A stretch of DNA of 64,000 nucleotides from Oscillospiraceae bacterium (lineage in GTDB: Bacteria > Bacillota > Clostridia > Oscillospirales > CAG-382). The stretch lies in NCBI GenBank assembly GCA_015063885.1, contig SVTH01000004.1:62001-126000 (forward strand), read 5' to 3'. Below, in pieces: positions 34,052-43,374 of the stretch. Positions within the stretch are counted from its first letter, which is position 1; each line of letters opens with the position of its first letter. Position numbers and translations under genes: made by a program. The notes under the pieces were generated by a model that did not search any database, was not told where the DNA came from, and was given only the letters and a program-made list of their open reading frames with translations.

Positions 34052-35180
34052 CCACGACCTGCCCTCTGAACATTCTGCAGCCGTGTGCGGCTACGTCGAT
34101 CACGAACTGATCCTTGAACACGCCCAATTCCTCCCCGGACCACAGATCACGGATCTTCAAGGCCTTGCCGCTTCTGCCGCCCAGACCCAGGTCTGCCATA
34201 GCCAGGCAGGGGTTGGTGTTGTTGTCGCTGAGGTTGAAGCAAGCCAGGGCAACGTCGCCGTTTTCCAGGAACTTGCCCCAAACGCTCCACGCCAGCTCTC
34301 CGCCCCAATGAACGGTGCTGATCTCAAAGGGCTGACGGTAAGCGGCGTCCTGGTTGACGGCAAGGACTTCCTTGTTCAGCAGAATGGCCTTGATCTCGTC
34401 GGACATATTGCGGATGTCACAGCCGATCATCAAGGGAGAGCCGAAGAAGGACCAGATGGAGAAGTGGGTGCGGTACTCCTCAAGGGTACAGCCGCCGAAG
34501 CCCACGTTGCCCTTACCGCCCATGCCGACCACCAGCATATCCATATCGTTGAAGCAGCCCTGTCCGTTGGTCTTCAGCAAGGGAAGCTGTGCCAGGGTGA
34601 GATTCTTGATGGAATCCCAGTTGTCAACGATGTCACCGGTGGAACGCCACATATGGGCGCCGGTCTCCTTGATCCATTCGGGGCTGTTGTCCACGCCCCA
34701 GTTGCAGGCGGAGAAGAGAATATCTCTGCCGCAGTTGGCAAGTGCCAGACCCATACGCTTGTAAAGCAGTCTGCCGGGATAATTCACGGGTCTGTTGCAG
34801 TTGTCGTATTTCAAAAAGTCCACGCCCCATTCCGCAAAGGTGGCGGCGTCGATAAATTCGTAATCAAAAGAGCTGGGATATCTGGCGCAGGTCAGGGTAC
34901 CGTCGCAGGAATACATACCGAACTTCAAGCCCTTGCTGTGCACGTAATCCGAAACCGCCTTCATGCCGCTTGGGAACTTCTCGGGGTCTGCCACAAGTCT
35001 GCCGTTCTCGTCTCTTTCGTGGAGGGACCAGCAGTCGTCGATGACAAGATATTCGTAGCCTGCATCCCGCAAGCCCGTCTCCACCATGGCGTCCGCCATT
35101 TCACGGATCATGGTCTCGCTGATATTATGGCCGAAGGTATTCCAGGAATTCCACCCCAAAGGGGGTCTCTGAACGATCAT
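34044..35180 (-). CDS. Alpha-galactosidase, glycoside hydrolase family GH27
   Basis: 378 residues starting PPLGWNSWNTFGHNISE, the GH27 hallmark. The catalytic nucleophile Asp lies in VDFLKYDNCN near residue 120, and the acid/base Asp is expected in RSTGDIVDNW near 178. DDCWS near 48 and SCDGTLTCARYPSS are also conserved. No signal peptide, so it acts in the cytoplasm on imported alpha-galactosides. The ATG follows AAGGAG. Own promoter; overlaps the small zinc-ribbon gene. Confidence 0.92.
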   Translation of the reverse strand: MIVQRPPLGWNSWNTFGHNISETMIREMADAMVETGLRDAGYEYLVIDDCWSLHERDENGRLVADPEKFPSGMKAVSDYVHSKGLKFGMYSCDGTLTCARYPSSFDYEFIDAATFAEWGVDFLKYDNCNRPVNYPGRLLYKRMGLALANCGRDILFSACNWGVDNSPEWIKETGAHMWRSTGDIVDNWDSIKNLTLAQLPLLKTNGQGCFNDMDMLVVGMGGKGNVGFGGCTLEEYRTHFSIWSFFGSPLMIGCDIRNMSDEIKAILLNKEVLAVNQDAAYRQPFEISTVHWGGELAWSVWGKFLENGDVALACFNLSDNNTNPCLAMADLGLGGRSGKALKIRDLWSGEELGVFKDQFVIDVAAHGCRMFRGQVVDA

Positions 35181-35215
35181 AAGTATATCTCCTTGTAATC
35201 AAAAGTTTTTTCTAT

Positions 35216-35244
35216 ATTATACCGAAAATTTCCTTGGGAAGCAA
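35216..35244 (-). promoter_or_regulatory. Promoter of the alpha-galactosidase gene
   Basis: On the minus strand TTGCTT (35239-35244), 17 bases, TATAAT (35216-35221), about 35 bases before the ATG. I see no obvious sugar-repressor palindrome next to it. The rest of the gap to 35378 shows no gene. Confidence 0.65.
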
Positions 35245-35378
35245 CGGCAAAGATTACAAAAATCCGCTGTCCGTTTTGTAAGACTTTTAAAAAATCGGGC
35301 GCATAACGAAGGGAAGAACGGCGCAAACTATCGTCGGTATATTCGTACCGCAAGTTAACGAAAGGAATGGGCATCCCT

Positions 35379-35657
35379 ATGATGAAGAAGATCTTCGCTC
35401 TGCTGCTGGCAGTGCTTGCCTTGTTGTTTGCAGGCTGTGACGGCAGAGACGGCAATACCTCGGGCAGTGCGGAAAGCAACGGCATGATCTCCGACGACAG
35501 CCGCGACCATACCTCCCGCAGACCCGATACCTCCAAAGAGGAATCCAAGGATCTGGGCGACCACGTTTCCGACTTGATCTCCGACGTGGAAAGCGGTGCC
35601 GAGGACCTGGTCTCCGATGCGGCATCCGCCGTTTCCGACCTGGTAGACGGTCAGTAA
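35379..35657 (+). CDS. Small lipoprotein (92 aa)
   Basis: Signal MMKKIFALLLAVLALLFAGC with lipobox LFAGC. The mature 70 residues are Ser/Asp rich with a pseudo-repeat HVSDLISDV / DLVSDAASAVSDLV that would form an amphipathic helix. Function unknown. The ATG at 35379 is about 12 bases after AAAGGA; 35367 and 35382 are alternatives. Confidence 0.7.
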   Translation: MMKKIFALLLAVLALLFAGCDGRDGNTSGSAESNGMISDDSRDHTSRRPDTSKEESKDLGDHVSDLISDVESGAEDLVSDAASAVSDLVDGQ

Positions 35658-35665
35658 CCCGCAAA

Positions 35666-35706
35666 AAAGCAGGCGCATTCCGAAGTAAAAAGGATGTGCC
35701 TGCTTT
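35666..35706 (+). terminator. Hairpin after the small lipoprotein
   Basis: AAAGCAGGCGCATTC pairs with GGATGTGCCTGCTTT; the T-tract after it is short (TTGTAT), so termination may be partial. Confidence 0.55.
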
Positions 35707-35736
35707 GTATATTGCGGAAAAATACCTTTAAAAGCC

Positions 35737-35765
35737 TTGACCCCGGGGCAAAAAAAGGTTATAAT
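35737..35765 (+). promoter_or_regulatory. Promoter
   Basis: TTGACC (35737-35742), 17 bases, TATAAT (35760-35765), just before the small membrane protein. Confidence 0.75.
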
Positions 35766-35797
35766 ACGTGTATACCCAAAACTGTAAGGTGGCAACC

Positions 35798-36085
35798 ATG
35801 GAAAAAAAGCATTTCGATCCTACCTCCCTCACCGCCGGCATCCTGCTGGCTGTGACGGCGGCGTTCAATACCGTCGCCATGTTCTTCCTGCCGGATACCC
35901 TGTCCTCCGGCCTCTCCCTCCAACGTATACCCACCCTGTCCTTTATCGCAGGCGGTATTCTGCTGGTGGGCATCTCGGGCGTCATGGCAGTCTTCGGGGA
36001 GAACCCCAAAAAATGGATCGCCATCCAATCCGTCCTGACAGCCCTGGACCTGTTCCTGGTGACCTTTAACCTCATCGTTCAATAA
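35798..36085 (+). CDS. Small membrane protein (95 aa)
   Basis: Three hydrophobic segments (LTAGILLAVTAAFNTVAMFFL, SFIAGGILLVGISGVMAVFG, VLTALDLFLVTFNLIV) with a short charged loop FGENPKKW. Start at 35798 after AAGGTGG. No family recognised. Ends convergently with the minus-strand lipoprotein gene. Confidence 0.7.
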   Translation: MEKKHFDPTSLTAGILLAVTAAFNTVAMFFLPDTLSSGLSLQRIPTLSFIAGGILLVGISGVMAVFGENPKKWIAIQSVLTALDLFLVTFNLIVQ

Positions 36086-36130
36086 TTGTACGCAAGGGGA
36101 GCTTTTTTCAAAAAAGGCCCTCTTTCTTTT

Positions 36131-37336
36131 TTATCCCGGGATCTCCAGATGGTTTCCGTTTGCGGCGTCAATGATCGCCAGGCTCGGTTCACCCCGTTCG
36201 TTGTTGTATCGGTTGGAAAAGCTTTGGTAGTCCCGATACTGAACGTACACCACTTCGCCGTCCGCAAACAGGTGCTCGATCAAAGCAGGCTTTCCGTCGT
36301 GAATAAGCCTGTACACCAATTGGGGCTCTTCTTCTCCCTCCTTGATCCTGTAGAGACCTCCGCAGGTGGCGTTGTCTTTCGAAAGATATTGATAAAGCTC
36401 CCGATCCTCCCCAACGGATTCCATAAAAGCCTTATCCTCGCAGAAAAAATAGACGTATCCTTCGCTGACCCAATAGTCAAAAACCCCCTCTGCAAATGCA
36501 ACGGTGGCAAACCCATCCTCCCCGAGCCGTTTGAATTCTCCCGCCTTGTGGTCGTAATCGTAAAGCTGGCCCCCGAAGCTTGACAGTGAGATCACGCCCT
36601 CCGCCACTTTTTTCTTTTCGTCTCCCGAAGGATCCATTCTGTACAGCGTCAGCGTGGAAACGTCGTGGATATAAACGCCGTCCTTCGTAACGTAGTAGGA
36701 CACGTTTTCTGCGGGAGGCGCAACCTGTCGGCTGTCTCCGCCGTCAAAGGAATAAAGCCACAGAGAATAGTAGACGCGCTCTTCTGCAAGCTCCGTTTTC
36801 TCCCAGTACAAGCCCTCCTCCGTCTCCGTGTGAAGATAAGCGTCTTCGGGCAGAGGGAGTGCCTTGGGAGCCGTACCGTCCGGCTCCGACATATAGTAGC
36901 CGCCACCCATGTGGGGCAGGAAATACAAATGCCGCCCCCCGCCGAACACCTTGTTATCTGCAGAAAACAGACAATCCTCGTGAGAGCACATCACATCGCG
37001 GCAAGCGGGAGCGAATTCTCCCGTCAGCTTGTTGTATTCCATCAATTGCTGGATATAGTCTTGTGTTTCATAGCAGAAGATCATCCGCGTCGGGGTGTTG
37101 GCGCACAGCAGATTTCCGTGTCTTCCCAACAGACAGCGGATCTGCCCGCCCTCTGAAAGCTTTTGCAAACCCTCTTCTCCCAAGGAAAGATAATAGGGCG
37201 AGAGGAAGGAAACCTCCTCTAACCGAAAATCTTCTTTGCTTTCCGAGGAAGTATCCTCAGGTAGGGAATAGGAATAATCAGCCCCGCAGGAAGTCAGCAA
37301 AAGGGCGGAAAGGCAGAACAGTAAAAATCGTTTCAT
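36131..37336 (-). CDS. Lipoprotein with repeated beta-sheet segments, third gene of an ABC operon
   Basis: Signal MKRFLLFCLSALLLTSC with lipobox LLTSC. The 400-residue mature part has regularly spaced hydrophobic strands with YxxDxxGG-like turns (SLWLYSFDGGDSRQVA, TLYRMDPSGDEKK, GLYRIKEGEEEPQLV). This resembles DUF5050-type beta-propellers. The ATG at 37336 follows GAGGTGCTT and lies about 8 bases after the permease stop, so it is co-transcribed with the ABC transporter. It may be the extracytoplasmic sensor or partner of that transporter. Confidence 0.75.
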   Translation of the reverse strand: MKRFLLFCLSALLLTSCGADYSYSLPEDTSSESKEDFRLEEVSFLSPYYLSLGEEGLQKLSEGGQIRCLLGRHGNLLCANTPTRMIFCYETQDYIQQLMEYNKLTGEFAPACRDVMCSHEDCLFSADNKVFGGGRHLYFLPHMGGGYYMSEPDGTAPKALPLPEDAYLHTETEEGLYWEKTELAEERVYYSLWLYSFDGGDSRQVAPPAENVSYYVTKDGVYIHDVSTLTLYRMDPSGDEKKKVAEGVISLSSFGGQLYDYDHKAGEFKRLGEDGFATVAFAEGVFDYWVSEGYVYFFCEDKAFMESVGEDRELYQYLSKDNATCGGLYRIKEGEEEPQLVYRLIHDGKPALIEHLFADGEVVYVQYRDYQSFSNRYNNERGEPSLAIIDAANGNHLEIPG

Positions 37337-37343
37337 AAGCACC

Positions 37344-39401
37344 TCATAAGATCAGCATTGAGAGAGGAAGAAGCAGCCCAAGGGAAAGCAGGAAGGCGAT
37401 TCCCTTGTTTTTAGTAAAGCGGGAAAACAGCGATACGGCGGCGGCAACACCCAAGGCGTAAGCGAAGGTAAACAATACCGTGGCGGCGTAAGCCATCCAT
37501 AACGGTGCGTTTTGAAGAAAGGAGACGCCTCCCAACCCGCAGGAGGGAGCGTTACCCAAGGGCAGCAAAGACTGCTTCAGCAAGATCAACAAATCAATAC
37601 ACCGGAATGAAACTGCCGCGATGGCGGCCAATCCGATGCAGAAGAACAACTTAGCTTTTTCTGCCGCACGGCAGGCAGATACTGCGTAAAGGCTGACCAT
37701 CCCCTGTCTGTATTCGTCGCTGAAAAGCCCGCAGCAGGCACCGATCGTCAACAGGAGCAAAAGAAGATCAAAGCTTGGCGAAAGCAACCGTTCCCAGCCT
37801 GTGTCGTAGACCACGAAGGCGGCTTGTCCGTCCAAATATCGCTCGTGCAATTCGTCCAACCGCTCCTTCGCCGCCAAAAGGGCCTTCTCGTTATGCTCCG
37901 CCTCGTAGAAGGCGGAAAGGTAGCGCCCCATTTCCCCGCGGGAGATCTCTCCGTTGCGGTAACGGTTTTCCATTTCCGTTCGTGTGGCCATGAGTCCGTA
38001 GAGACCTTCCAGCTCCTCTTCCAGCGCTTCCCGCTTTTCTTCCGTATATGGCCCCTGAATGGACAGCATATATTCACGGTATTTTTCGTCGGTGTACGTG
38101 GGCTCGCAGGCAAAGGTATTCCAGGAGACCACAACCTTCAAAACGGTTGCTCCGATCAACAGCCAAAGCGTTTTGTTGGCAAACAGCTGTTTCCTCCATT
38201 CATACCCCAAAACGGTTCCCACGGTATGACGGCGGGGCAATTTGGGTAACGAGAGGGAAGAACCCTTTCGCTCCACGGCTTTGGCCGGAAACAGGATAAA
38301 AAGTCCCCAGATCAGAAGCGCAGCGGACGCGTATGCGGCAAACGCTATAAGGCCTCCGTATAAAGGCACGTCTCCCGCAACGACCGGGTAAAGATGGGCA
38401 AACAACCTGTTTCCGTCAAACAAGCTTGCGGCGGGCATGATCCGCAGAAGACTTCCCGCCTCGGGCGGTTGCGGAAGAACGCCCGTCAACAGCAAGAAAG
38501 AGGCGCCTGCCAACGGAAAGACCCGATTCCTGCAATACTTTCCGATCAGAGCGGCGACCCCGCAGAACGTCAGACCGCAAACAAAGATCATGGCAAACAG
38601 GATCAAAAGGCTTTCCGCCACCGTCAGCGGGATGGGGAAGAGCATAAAATCCGCACATTCCTGGAGATATCCCCCAAAGCTCCGAAAACCGCTTTTTACA
38701 GAATACGTCCCTATGGCCAACAGCAGGGACAAGGCGCAGATAAAGCCCCAAACCGCGGCGGAAGCCAGGGCTTTTGTCAAAGACGATGGGGCGCGGCCCC
38801 GAAAGGAAGCGTGGATCAAAAGCTCTGTTCCCCGCTCCCGCTGGGAATAGACGGCGGTTACGCCCGACAAAATAGCAAACAGCATCAAGGGCAAGTGCAA
38901 AAAGGAGATCGTCTCGTAAAGTCCCTGCAGCCCCTCCATGCTTCCCGTTCCCAACCGCAGGGAGAGATTTCTTTCGTATACACGTAACAGATATCCATTG
39001 ACAGCCGCTTGCTCTCCCTCTGCACTTTGCTTTTCCAGATTGCGGATGGCATCGCGAAGGGCGTCCGTATAGTGCGATTGGCGCTCGATCCTTTCGAAGG
39101 CAAGCTTATACTGCTCAAAGCGTATCACGGAAGCGGGCGGCACGGAAGATTGAAGCTCCTCCGAAAGAAGCAGATTGAGATAAGCCTTGTATTCTTCCTC
39201 CAGGGCTTCGTACTGCCGTAAAGTCTCCTCGGGATGCAGGCGATATGCTTCCACGATGGCTTCCGTTTCCTGTGGATCGTAGCGGGGCTCACGGGCGGAA
39301 AAATACCCCAAAGCCACAGATAAGATCAACAAAGCTATCGTAACACCCAAAAACCCGCGGCTGACCGCAATCTTCAACAGCTCATATCGGATCAGCTTCA
39401 T
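37344..39401 (-). CDS. ABC transporter permease, large two-half membrane protein
   Basis: 685 residues starting at the ATG at 39401, inside the 3' end of the ATPase gene (20-base overlap). N-terminal segment ISRGFLGVTIALLILSVALGYF, then an extracytoplasmic helical loop, membrane clusters, a second half with KTLWLLIGATVLKVVV and another helical loop, and a C-terminal cluster. This layout, two ABC-2-like halves fused, fits permeases that handle peptides or lipids in Bacillota. Substrate unknown. Confidence 0.8.
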   Translation of the reverse strand: MKLIRYELLKIAVSRGFLGVTIALLILSVALGYFSAREPRYDPQETEAIVEAYRLHPEETLRQYEALEEEYKAYLNLLLSEELQSSVPPASVIRFEQYKLAFERIERQSHYTDALRDAIRNLEKQSAEGEQAAVNGYLLRVYERNLSLRLGTGSMEGLQGLYETISFLHLPLMLFAILSGVTAVYSQRERGTELLIHASFRGRAPSSLTKALASAAVWGFICALSLLLAIGTYSVKSGFRSFGGYLQECADFMLFPIPLTVAESLLILFAMIFVCGLTFCGVAALIGKYCRNRVFPLAGASFLLLTGVLPQPPEAGSLLRIMPAASLFDGNRLFAHLYPVVAGDVPLYGGLIAFAAYASAALLIWGLFILFPAKAVERKGSSLSLPKLPRRHTVGTVLGYEWRKQLFANKTLWLLIGATVLKVVVSWNTFACEPTYTDEKYREYMLSIQGPYTEEKREALEEELEGLYGLMATRTEMENRYRNGEISRGEMGRYLSAFYEAEHNEKALLAAKERLDELHERYLDGQAAFVVYDTGWERLLSPSFDLLLLLLTIGACCGLFSDEYRQGMVSLYAVSACRAAEKAKLFFCIGLAAIAAVSFRCIDLLILLKQSLLPLGNAPSCGLGGVSFLQNAPLWMAYAATVLFTFAYALGVAAAVSLFSRFTKNKGIAFLLSLGLLLPLSMLIL

Positions 39402-40257
39402 ATCGTTCACCGTAAAACAGGGCGTAAGCATCCTCGGGGGTGGGGGGAAGAGGATTTGCACTTGGGAAGGGTTTTTCGGGAGAGAGGATCCGATAGTCAA
39501 CCTTTTCTCCTTCCGTTCTGGCGGAGAGAATGCTTCCTTTTTTCGAAACGTCGGGCTCTTCGGCGCGGGTGCCCCCGTAGCCCCAAACCATGCCGGAGGC
39601 GTGCAGAGCAAATTCCTCGGAGGTGCCTTGGAAGATGCAAGTTCCCTTTTGCAGGCACAGAAGCCCGCGGGAAATGCCTTCCACGTCGCTTAGAATGTGG
39701 GTAGCAATGAGGATCGTCCTGTTGGAAGCCTTTTCCGCAATAAAGTTTTTCACAGCCACACGTTGCATGGGGTCCAGCCCTGCCGTGGGCTCATCCAACA
39801 AAACCAACTTCGGATCCCCCAAAAAAGCTTGGATCAGCATCAATCGCTGCTTCATTCCGCCGGAAAGAGAGGCTATTTTTTTATCCATCACGTCCACCGA
39901 AAAGAACCGTTCCAAAAGTTCCCGGATCTGCAACAACGCCTGCTTTTTCTCCAAGCCCTTCAACGCCGCCATATACCCCAAAAAGTCTATCACGGAAAAG
40001 CCGGGGATCATTTCGCAGTATTGGGGCATATAGCCAACCTGCCTGCGGAATTCTTTGTCCCTCTCGATTTCCCGCCCTTGGAAGAAAACCGCCCCGCCGT
40101 CGCTTTTGACGTTGGAGGTCAAAATATTCATCAGCGTGGTCTTGCCTGAGCCGTTGGGGCCCAATAACCCGTACACTCCGGTGTCCAGCTTGCATTCCAG
40201 ATCCTTCAGCGCAACAGTTCTTCCATACCGCTTGTTCAGTCCTTTGATTTCCAGCAT
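39382..40257 (-). CDS. ABC transporter ATP-binding protein
   Basis: 291 residues. Walker A GPNGSGKTTLMN near residue 33, Q-loop VGYMPQYCEM, signature LSGGMKQRLML near 134, Walker B KLVLLDEPTAGLDP near 153, and a switch His in THILSDVEGIS. Its closest look is to ATPases of ABC-2 exporters. First gene of a three-gene operon with the permease and lipoprotein. It is translationally coupled to the permease by a 20-base overlap. Confidence 0.93.
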   Translation of the reverse strand: MLEIKGLNKRYGRTVALKDLECKLDTGVYGLLGPNGSGKTTLMNILTSNVKSDGGAVFFQGREIERDKEFRRQVGYMPQYCEMIPGFSVIDFLGYMAALKGLEKKQALLQIRELLERFFSVDVMDKKIASLSGGMKQRLMLIQAFLGDPKLVLLDEPTAGLDPMQRVAVKNFIAEKASNRTILIATHILSDVEGISRGLLCLQKGTCIFQGTSEEFALHASGMVWGYGGTRAEEPDVSKKGSILSARTEGEKVDYRILSPEKPFPSANPLPPTPEDAYALFYGERYEADPI

Positions 40258-40293
40258 AGGGATCCTCCTTGATTGGTTTCTTTTGGTAAACCT

Positions 40294-40322
40294 ATTTTAC
40301 AACAATAAACCGATTTTGTCAA
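40294..40322 (-). promoter_or_regulatory. Promoter of the ABC operon
   Basis: On the minus strand TTGACA (40317-40322), 17 bases, TAAAAT (40294-40299). Confidence 0.75.
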
Positions 40323-40335
40323 TACTTTTTTCAAA

Positions 40336-40370
40336 ACAAAAAGGAAGTCCCGCTCTTTACGGGACTTCCT
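40336..40370 (-). terminator. Intrinsic terminator after the DUF1846 gene
   Basis: AGGAAGTCCCG / CGGGACTTCCT stem; on the minus strand it is followed by TTTTTGTTTT. Confidence 0.85.
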
Positions 40371-40378
40371 GGGAATAT

Positions 40379-41875
40379 TTACTTATGATACAAGCTTTTG
40401 TCCTCAAACACAGGCTCACAGGTCACGCAAGCACCAAGCTTGGTGAACAGCTTGTCGTCGGCGTGGGCCAGGATCACGGTGGAGTGCACCTCGCTGCCCT
40501 TCAATTCGCCGATGGCCTGCATGGCACGTTCTGCGTAATCGTCGCTGACGGCGCAGATGGAGAGGGCGAGCAACAGCTCGTCGGTATGCATATGGGGGTT
40601 CTTACTGCCCAGATGCTCCGTCTTCAAATGCATGATAGGCTCGATGATCTCGGGGGAGATGAGCATCACCTCGTCGGGAATGTCCGCAATGTACTTCAAA
40701 GCGTTCAACAGCGCCGCAGAGGAAGCACCCAGCAGATCCGTGGTCTTGCCGGTGACCACGTGTCCGTCGGGAAGCTGAATGGCCGCCGCAGGCAACCCGG
40801 TACGTTCTGCCACCTCTCTTGCGGCAGATACGGGAGCGCGGTCCTCGGGCTTGATCCCCGCCTCGTCCATCAGAAGTTCGATCTTGCGGATCTCGGAAAG
40901 CTCCGCCTTGCCTCTGCATCTGGCGCAGGAGGCCTTGTAATAGCGGCGGATGATCTCCTGCTTGGCGGCGTGGCAAACGGCCTCGTCGTCGAAAATGGCG
41001 TTGCCCACCATGTTGACCCCCATGTCCGTGGGACTCTTGTAGGGGCACTTGCCGAAGATCTTGGCCATCATAGCGTCCAGCACGCGGAAGATCTCAATAT
41101 CACGGTTGTAGTTCACGGCAATCTGACCGTAAGCCTCCAGGTGATAGGGGTCGATCATATTCACGTCTGCCAGATCGGCGGTAGCCGCCTCGTAGGCCAG
41201 GTTGACGGGATGCTTCAAGGGCAAATTCCAAACGGGGAAGGTCTCGAACTTTGCGTACCCGGAACGGATGCCCCGCTTGTGTTCGTGATACAGCTGGGAA
41301 AGACAGGTGGCCATCTTGCCGCTGCCGGGGCCGGGAGCGGTGACCACCACCAGGGAACGGGTGGTCTCGATGTAATCGTTTCTGCCGAAGCCATCCTCGC
41401 TGACGATGTGAGAGACGTCGGAGGGATAGTTGCGGATGGGGTAGTGATGATACACCTTGATCCCCAAAGAGGAAAGATTCTTCTCAAAAGTAATGGCGGC
41501 GTGCTGACCGGTGTATCTGGTCAATACCACGCTCCCTACGTGAAGGCCCGCTTCACGGAAGCTGTCGATCAGACGGAGGACCTCTTTGTCATAGGGGATA
41601 CCGATGTCCCCGCGGTACTTGTTGTTCTCAATATCGGAAGCGTTGATGGCAATGACGATCTCTGCCGTATCGCGGAGAGAACGGAGCATGGTCAGCTTGC
41701 TGTCGGGAGCAAAGCCGGGCAATACCCGGGAAGCGTGGAAATCGTCAAACAGCTTGCCGCCAAACTCCATGTAAAGCTTGCCGCCAAACTCTTCGATACG
41801 ATCTTTGATCTTCTGAGACTGCAGACGAATGTATTCCTCGTTGCTGAATCCTTCCCGCATGATCTGTCCGCTCAT
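40379..41875 (-). CDS. DUF1846 domain-containing protein
   Basis: 498 residues. The start MREGFSNEEYIRLQSQKIKDRI, the glycine-rich VVVTAPGPGSGKMATCLSQLYHEHKRG and GIKPEDRAPVSAAREVAE are typical of the conserved DUF1846 family of Bacillota and Fusobacteria. The family has a known structure but no assigned reaction. GPGSGK suggests nucleotide or phosphate binding. Single-gene transcript with strong promoter and terminator. Confidence 0.88.
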   Translation of the reverse strand: MSGQIMREGFSNEEYIRLQSQKIKDRIEEFGGKLYMEFGGKLFDDFHASRVLPGFAPDSKLTMLRSLRDTAEIVIAINASDIENNKYRGDIGIPYDKEVLRLIDSFREAGLHVGSVVLTRYTGQHAAITFEKNLSSLGIKVYHHYPIRNYPSDVSHIVSEDGFGRNDYIETTRSLVVVTAPGPGSGKMATCLSQLYHEHKRGIRSGYAKFETFPVWNLPLKHPVNLAYEAATADLADVNMIDPYHLEAYGQIAVNYNRDIEIFRVLDAMMAKIFGKCPYKSPTDMGVNMVGNAIFDDEAVCHAAKQEIIRRYYKASCARCRGKAELSEIRKIELLMDEAGIKPEDRAPVSAAREVAERTGLPAAAIQLPDGHVVTGKTTDLLGASSAALLNALKYIADIPDEVMLISPEIIEPIMHLKTEHLGSKNPHMHTDELLLALSICAVSDDYAERAMQAIGELKGSEVHSTVILAHADDKLFTKLGACVTCEPVFEDKSLYHK

Positions 41876-41915
41876 GAAAAACGCCTTCCTTTCCGTCGAT
41901 TACACAATCACACTT

Positions 41916-41943
41916 ATTATAACATAACCTCGAAAAATTTCAA
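41916..41943 (-). promoter_or_regulatory. Promoter of the DUF1846 gene
   Basis: On the minus strand TTGAAA (41938-41943), 16 bases, TATAAT (41916-41921). Confidence 0.75.
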
Positions 41944-41978
41944 CACTTTTTTCAATTTTTCTTCATAATTATTTTCCC

Positions 41979-42014
41979 CAAAAAGACTCCGCTTTTCTTT
42001 CGAAAAACGGAGCC
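41979..42014 (-). terminator. Intrinsic terminator downstream of metK
   Basis: On the minus strand GGCTCCG-TTTTTC pairs with GAAAA-GCGGAGTC and is followed by TTTTTGGGG. Confidence 0.75.
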
Positions 42015-42031
42015 TTACGTGTTGAATGATA

Positions 42032-42096
42032 CTCCAAAAACGTCAGTTTTTGGCAATGGATTTTCTTTGGAGACGGAGTTTGAGGCGGAGCCTCAA
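42032..42096 (+). repeat. Dispersed multi-hairpin intergenic element, copy 3
   Basis: CCAAAAAC-gtca-GTTTTTGG (42033-42052), then TTTTCTTTGGAG, then TTGAGGC-gga-GCCTCAA (42080-42096). The long AAGAAA hairpin is missing here. Confidence 0.7.
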
Positions 42097-42109
42097 CCGA
42101 ATCCAATCA

Positions 42110-43288
42110 TTAAATGCCCAGCTCGGCCTTGATGGCCTCTGCCATATCGGTGCTCTCCCACAGGAAGCCCTCGTTTTCTCTGCCGAAGTGACCGTAAGCG
42201 GAGGTAGCCTTGTAGATGGGACGGCGGAGCTGCAGCTTCTCGATGATGGCGGCGGGGCGGAGGTCAAACAGCTTTGCCACAGCTTCGGAAAGCTTGTCGT
42301 CGCAAACCACGCCGGTGCCGAAGGTGTCCACCAGAACGGAAACGGGCTTTGCCACGCCGATGGCGTAAGCGATCTGTACCTCACACTTGGAAGCGGCGCC
42401 GGAGGCTACCACGTTCTTGGCAACGTAACGGGCCATGTAAGCGGCAGAACGGTCCACCTTGGTGGGGTCCTTCCCGGAGAAGGCACCGCCGCCGTGGCGT
42501 GCGTAACCGCCGTAGGTATCCACGATGATCTTACGGCCGGTGAGACCGGAGTCGCCGTTGGGACCGCCGATAACGAAGCGTCCGGTGGGGTTCACGTAGA
42601 TCTTGGTGTTCTCGTCCACCAGCTCTGCGGGCAGGGTGGGGGTGATGACCTCGCGGATGATGTCCCCGCGGATCTGCTCCAGGGTCACGTCAGCGCTGTG
42701 CTGGCTGGAGACTACGATGGCGTCCAGGCGGACGGGCTTGCCGTCCTCGTACTCCACGGTGACCTGGGTCTTACCGTCTGCACGGAGATAGGGGAGAATG
42801 CTCTGCTTCCGTACGGCGGTCAAACGGCGTGCCAGCTGCTGTGCCAGAGAAATGGGCAGCGGCATCAGCTCGGGAGTGTCGTTACAGGCGTAGCCGAATA
42901 CCATGCCCTGGTCGCCCGCACCGATGTCAAAGCGGTCGCCGCCCTCTTCCTTCGCTTCCAAAGAACGGTCAACGCCCATGGCGATATCGGGGGACTGGCG
43001 GTGGATGGAAACCACTACGCCGCAGGTGTCGCAGTCAAAGCCCTTGTCGCTGTGATCGTAGCCGATCTCGCGGACGGTCTCTCTGGCGATCTCCTGTGCG
43101 TCAAACTTGGCGTTGGTAGTGATCTCGCCCATCACTAAGATCAAGCCGGTGGTGGTAGCCGTCTCGCAGGCAACGCGGGCAGTGGGGTCCTGTGCCAGGA
43201 TGGCGTCCAGAACGCTGTCGGAAATACGGTCACAGATCTTATCGGGATGACCTTCGGTTACGGATTCACTGGTAAAAAACTGTCTCAT
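42110..43288 (-). CDS. metK: S-adenosylmethionine synthetase
   Basis: Makes SAM from methionine and ATP. 392 residues with [16 protein letters not shown] near the N-terminus, [12 protein letters not shown] near residue 118, and [25 protein letters not shown], the ATP/metal-binding glycine-rich loop. The ATG is preceded by GAAAGTGAG. Expression is controlled by a SAM-I riboswitch in the leader, so the product SAM represses its own synthesis. Confidence 0.97.
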   Translation of the reverse strand: MRQFFTSESVTEGHPDKICDRISDSVLDAILAQDPTARVACETATTTGLILVMGEITTNAKFDAQEIARETVREIGYDHSDKGFDCDTCGVVVSIHRQSPDIAMGVDRSLEAKEEGGDRFDIGAGDQGMVFGYACNDTPELMPLPISLAQQLARRLTAVRKQSILPYLRADGKTQVTVEYEDGKPVRLDAIVVSSQHSADVTLEQIRGDIIREVITPTLPAELVDENTKIYVNPTGRFVIGGPNGDSGLTGRKIIVDTYGGYARHGGGAFSGKDPTKVDRSAAYMARYVAKNVVASGAASKCEVQIAYAIGVAKPVSVLVDTFGTGVVCDDKLSEAVAKLFDLRPAAIIEKLQLRRPIYKATSAYGHFGRENEGFLWESTDMAEAIKAELGI

Positions 43289-43310
43289 AATGTCAACTCA
43301 CTTTCCCGGG

Positions 43311-43356
43311 ATCAAAACAAAAGATCCCGCTTCTCAGAACTTCTTCCAAGAGCGGG
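43311..43356 (-). terminator. Expression-platform terminator of the SAM riboswitch
   Basis: On the minus strand CCCGCT pairs with AGCGGG and is followed by ATCTTTTGTTTT. A second hairpin, GGGATC / GATCCC (43308-43328), shares the 3' arm. Confidence 0.7.
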
Positions 43357-43374
43357 TTCACCCACAAAAAACTT

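Noticed and set aside
40055..41968. 637-codon plus-strand frame opposite the DUF1846 gene
   Set aside because: Shadow frame; the minus-strand protein carries clear DUF1846 motifs and has its own promoter, riboswitch-free leader and terminator.
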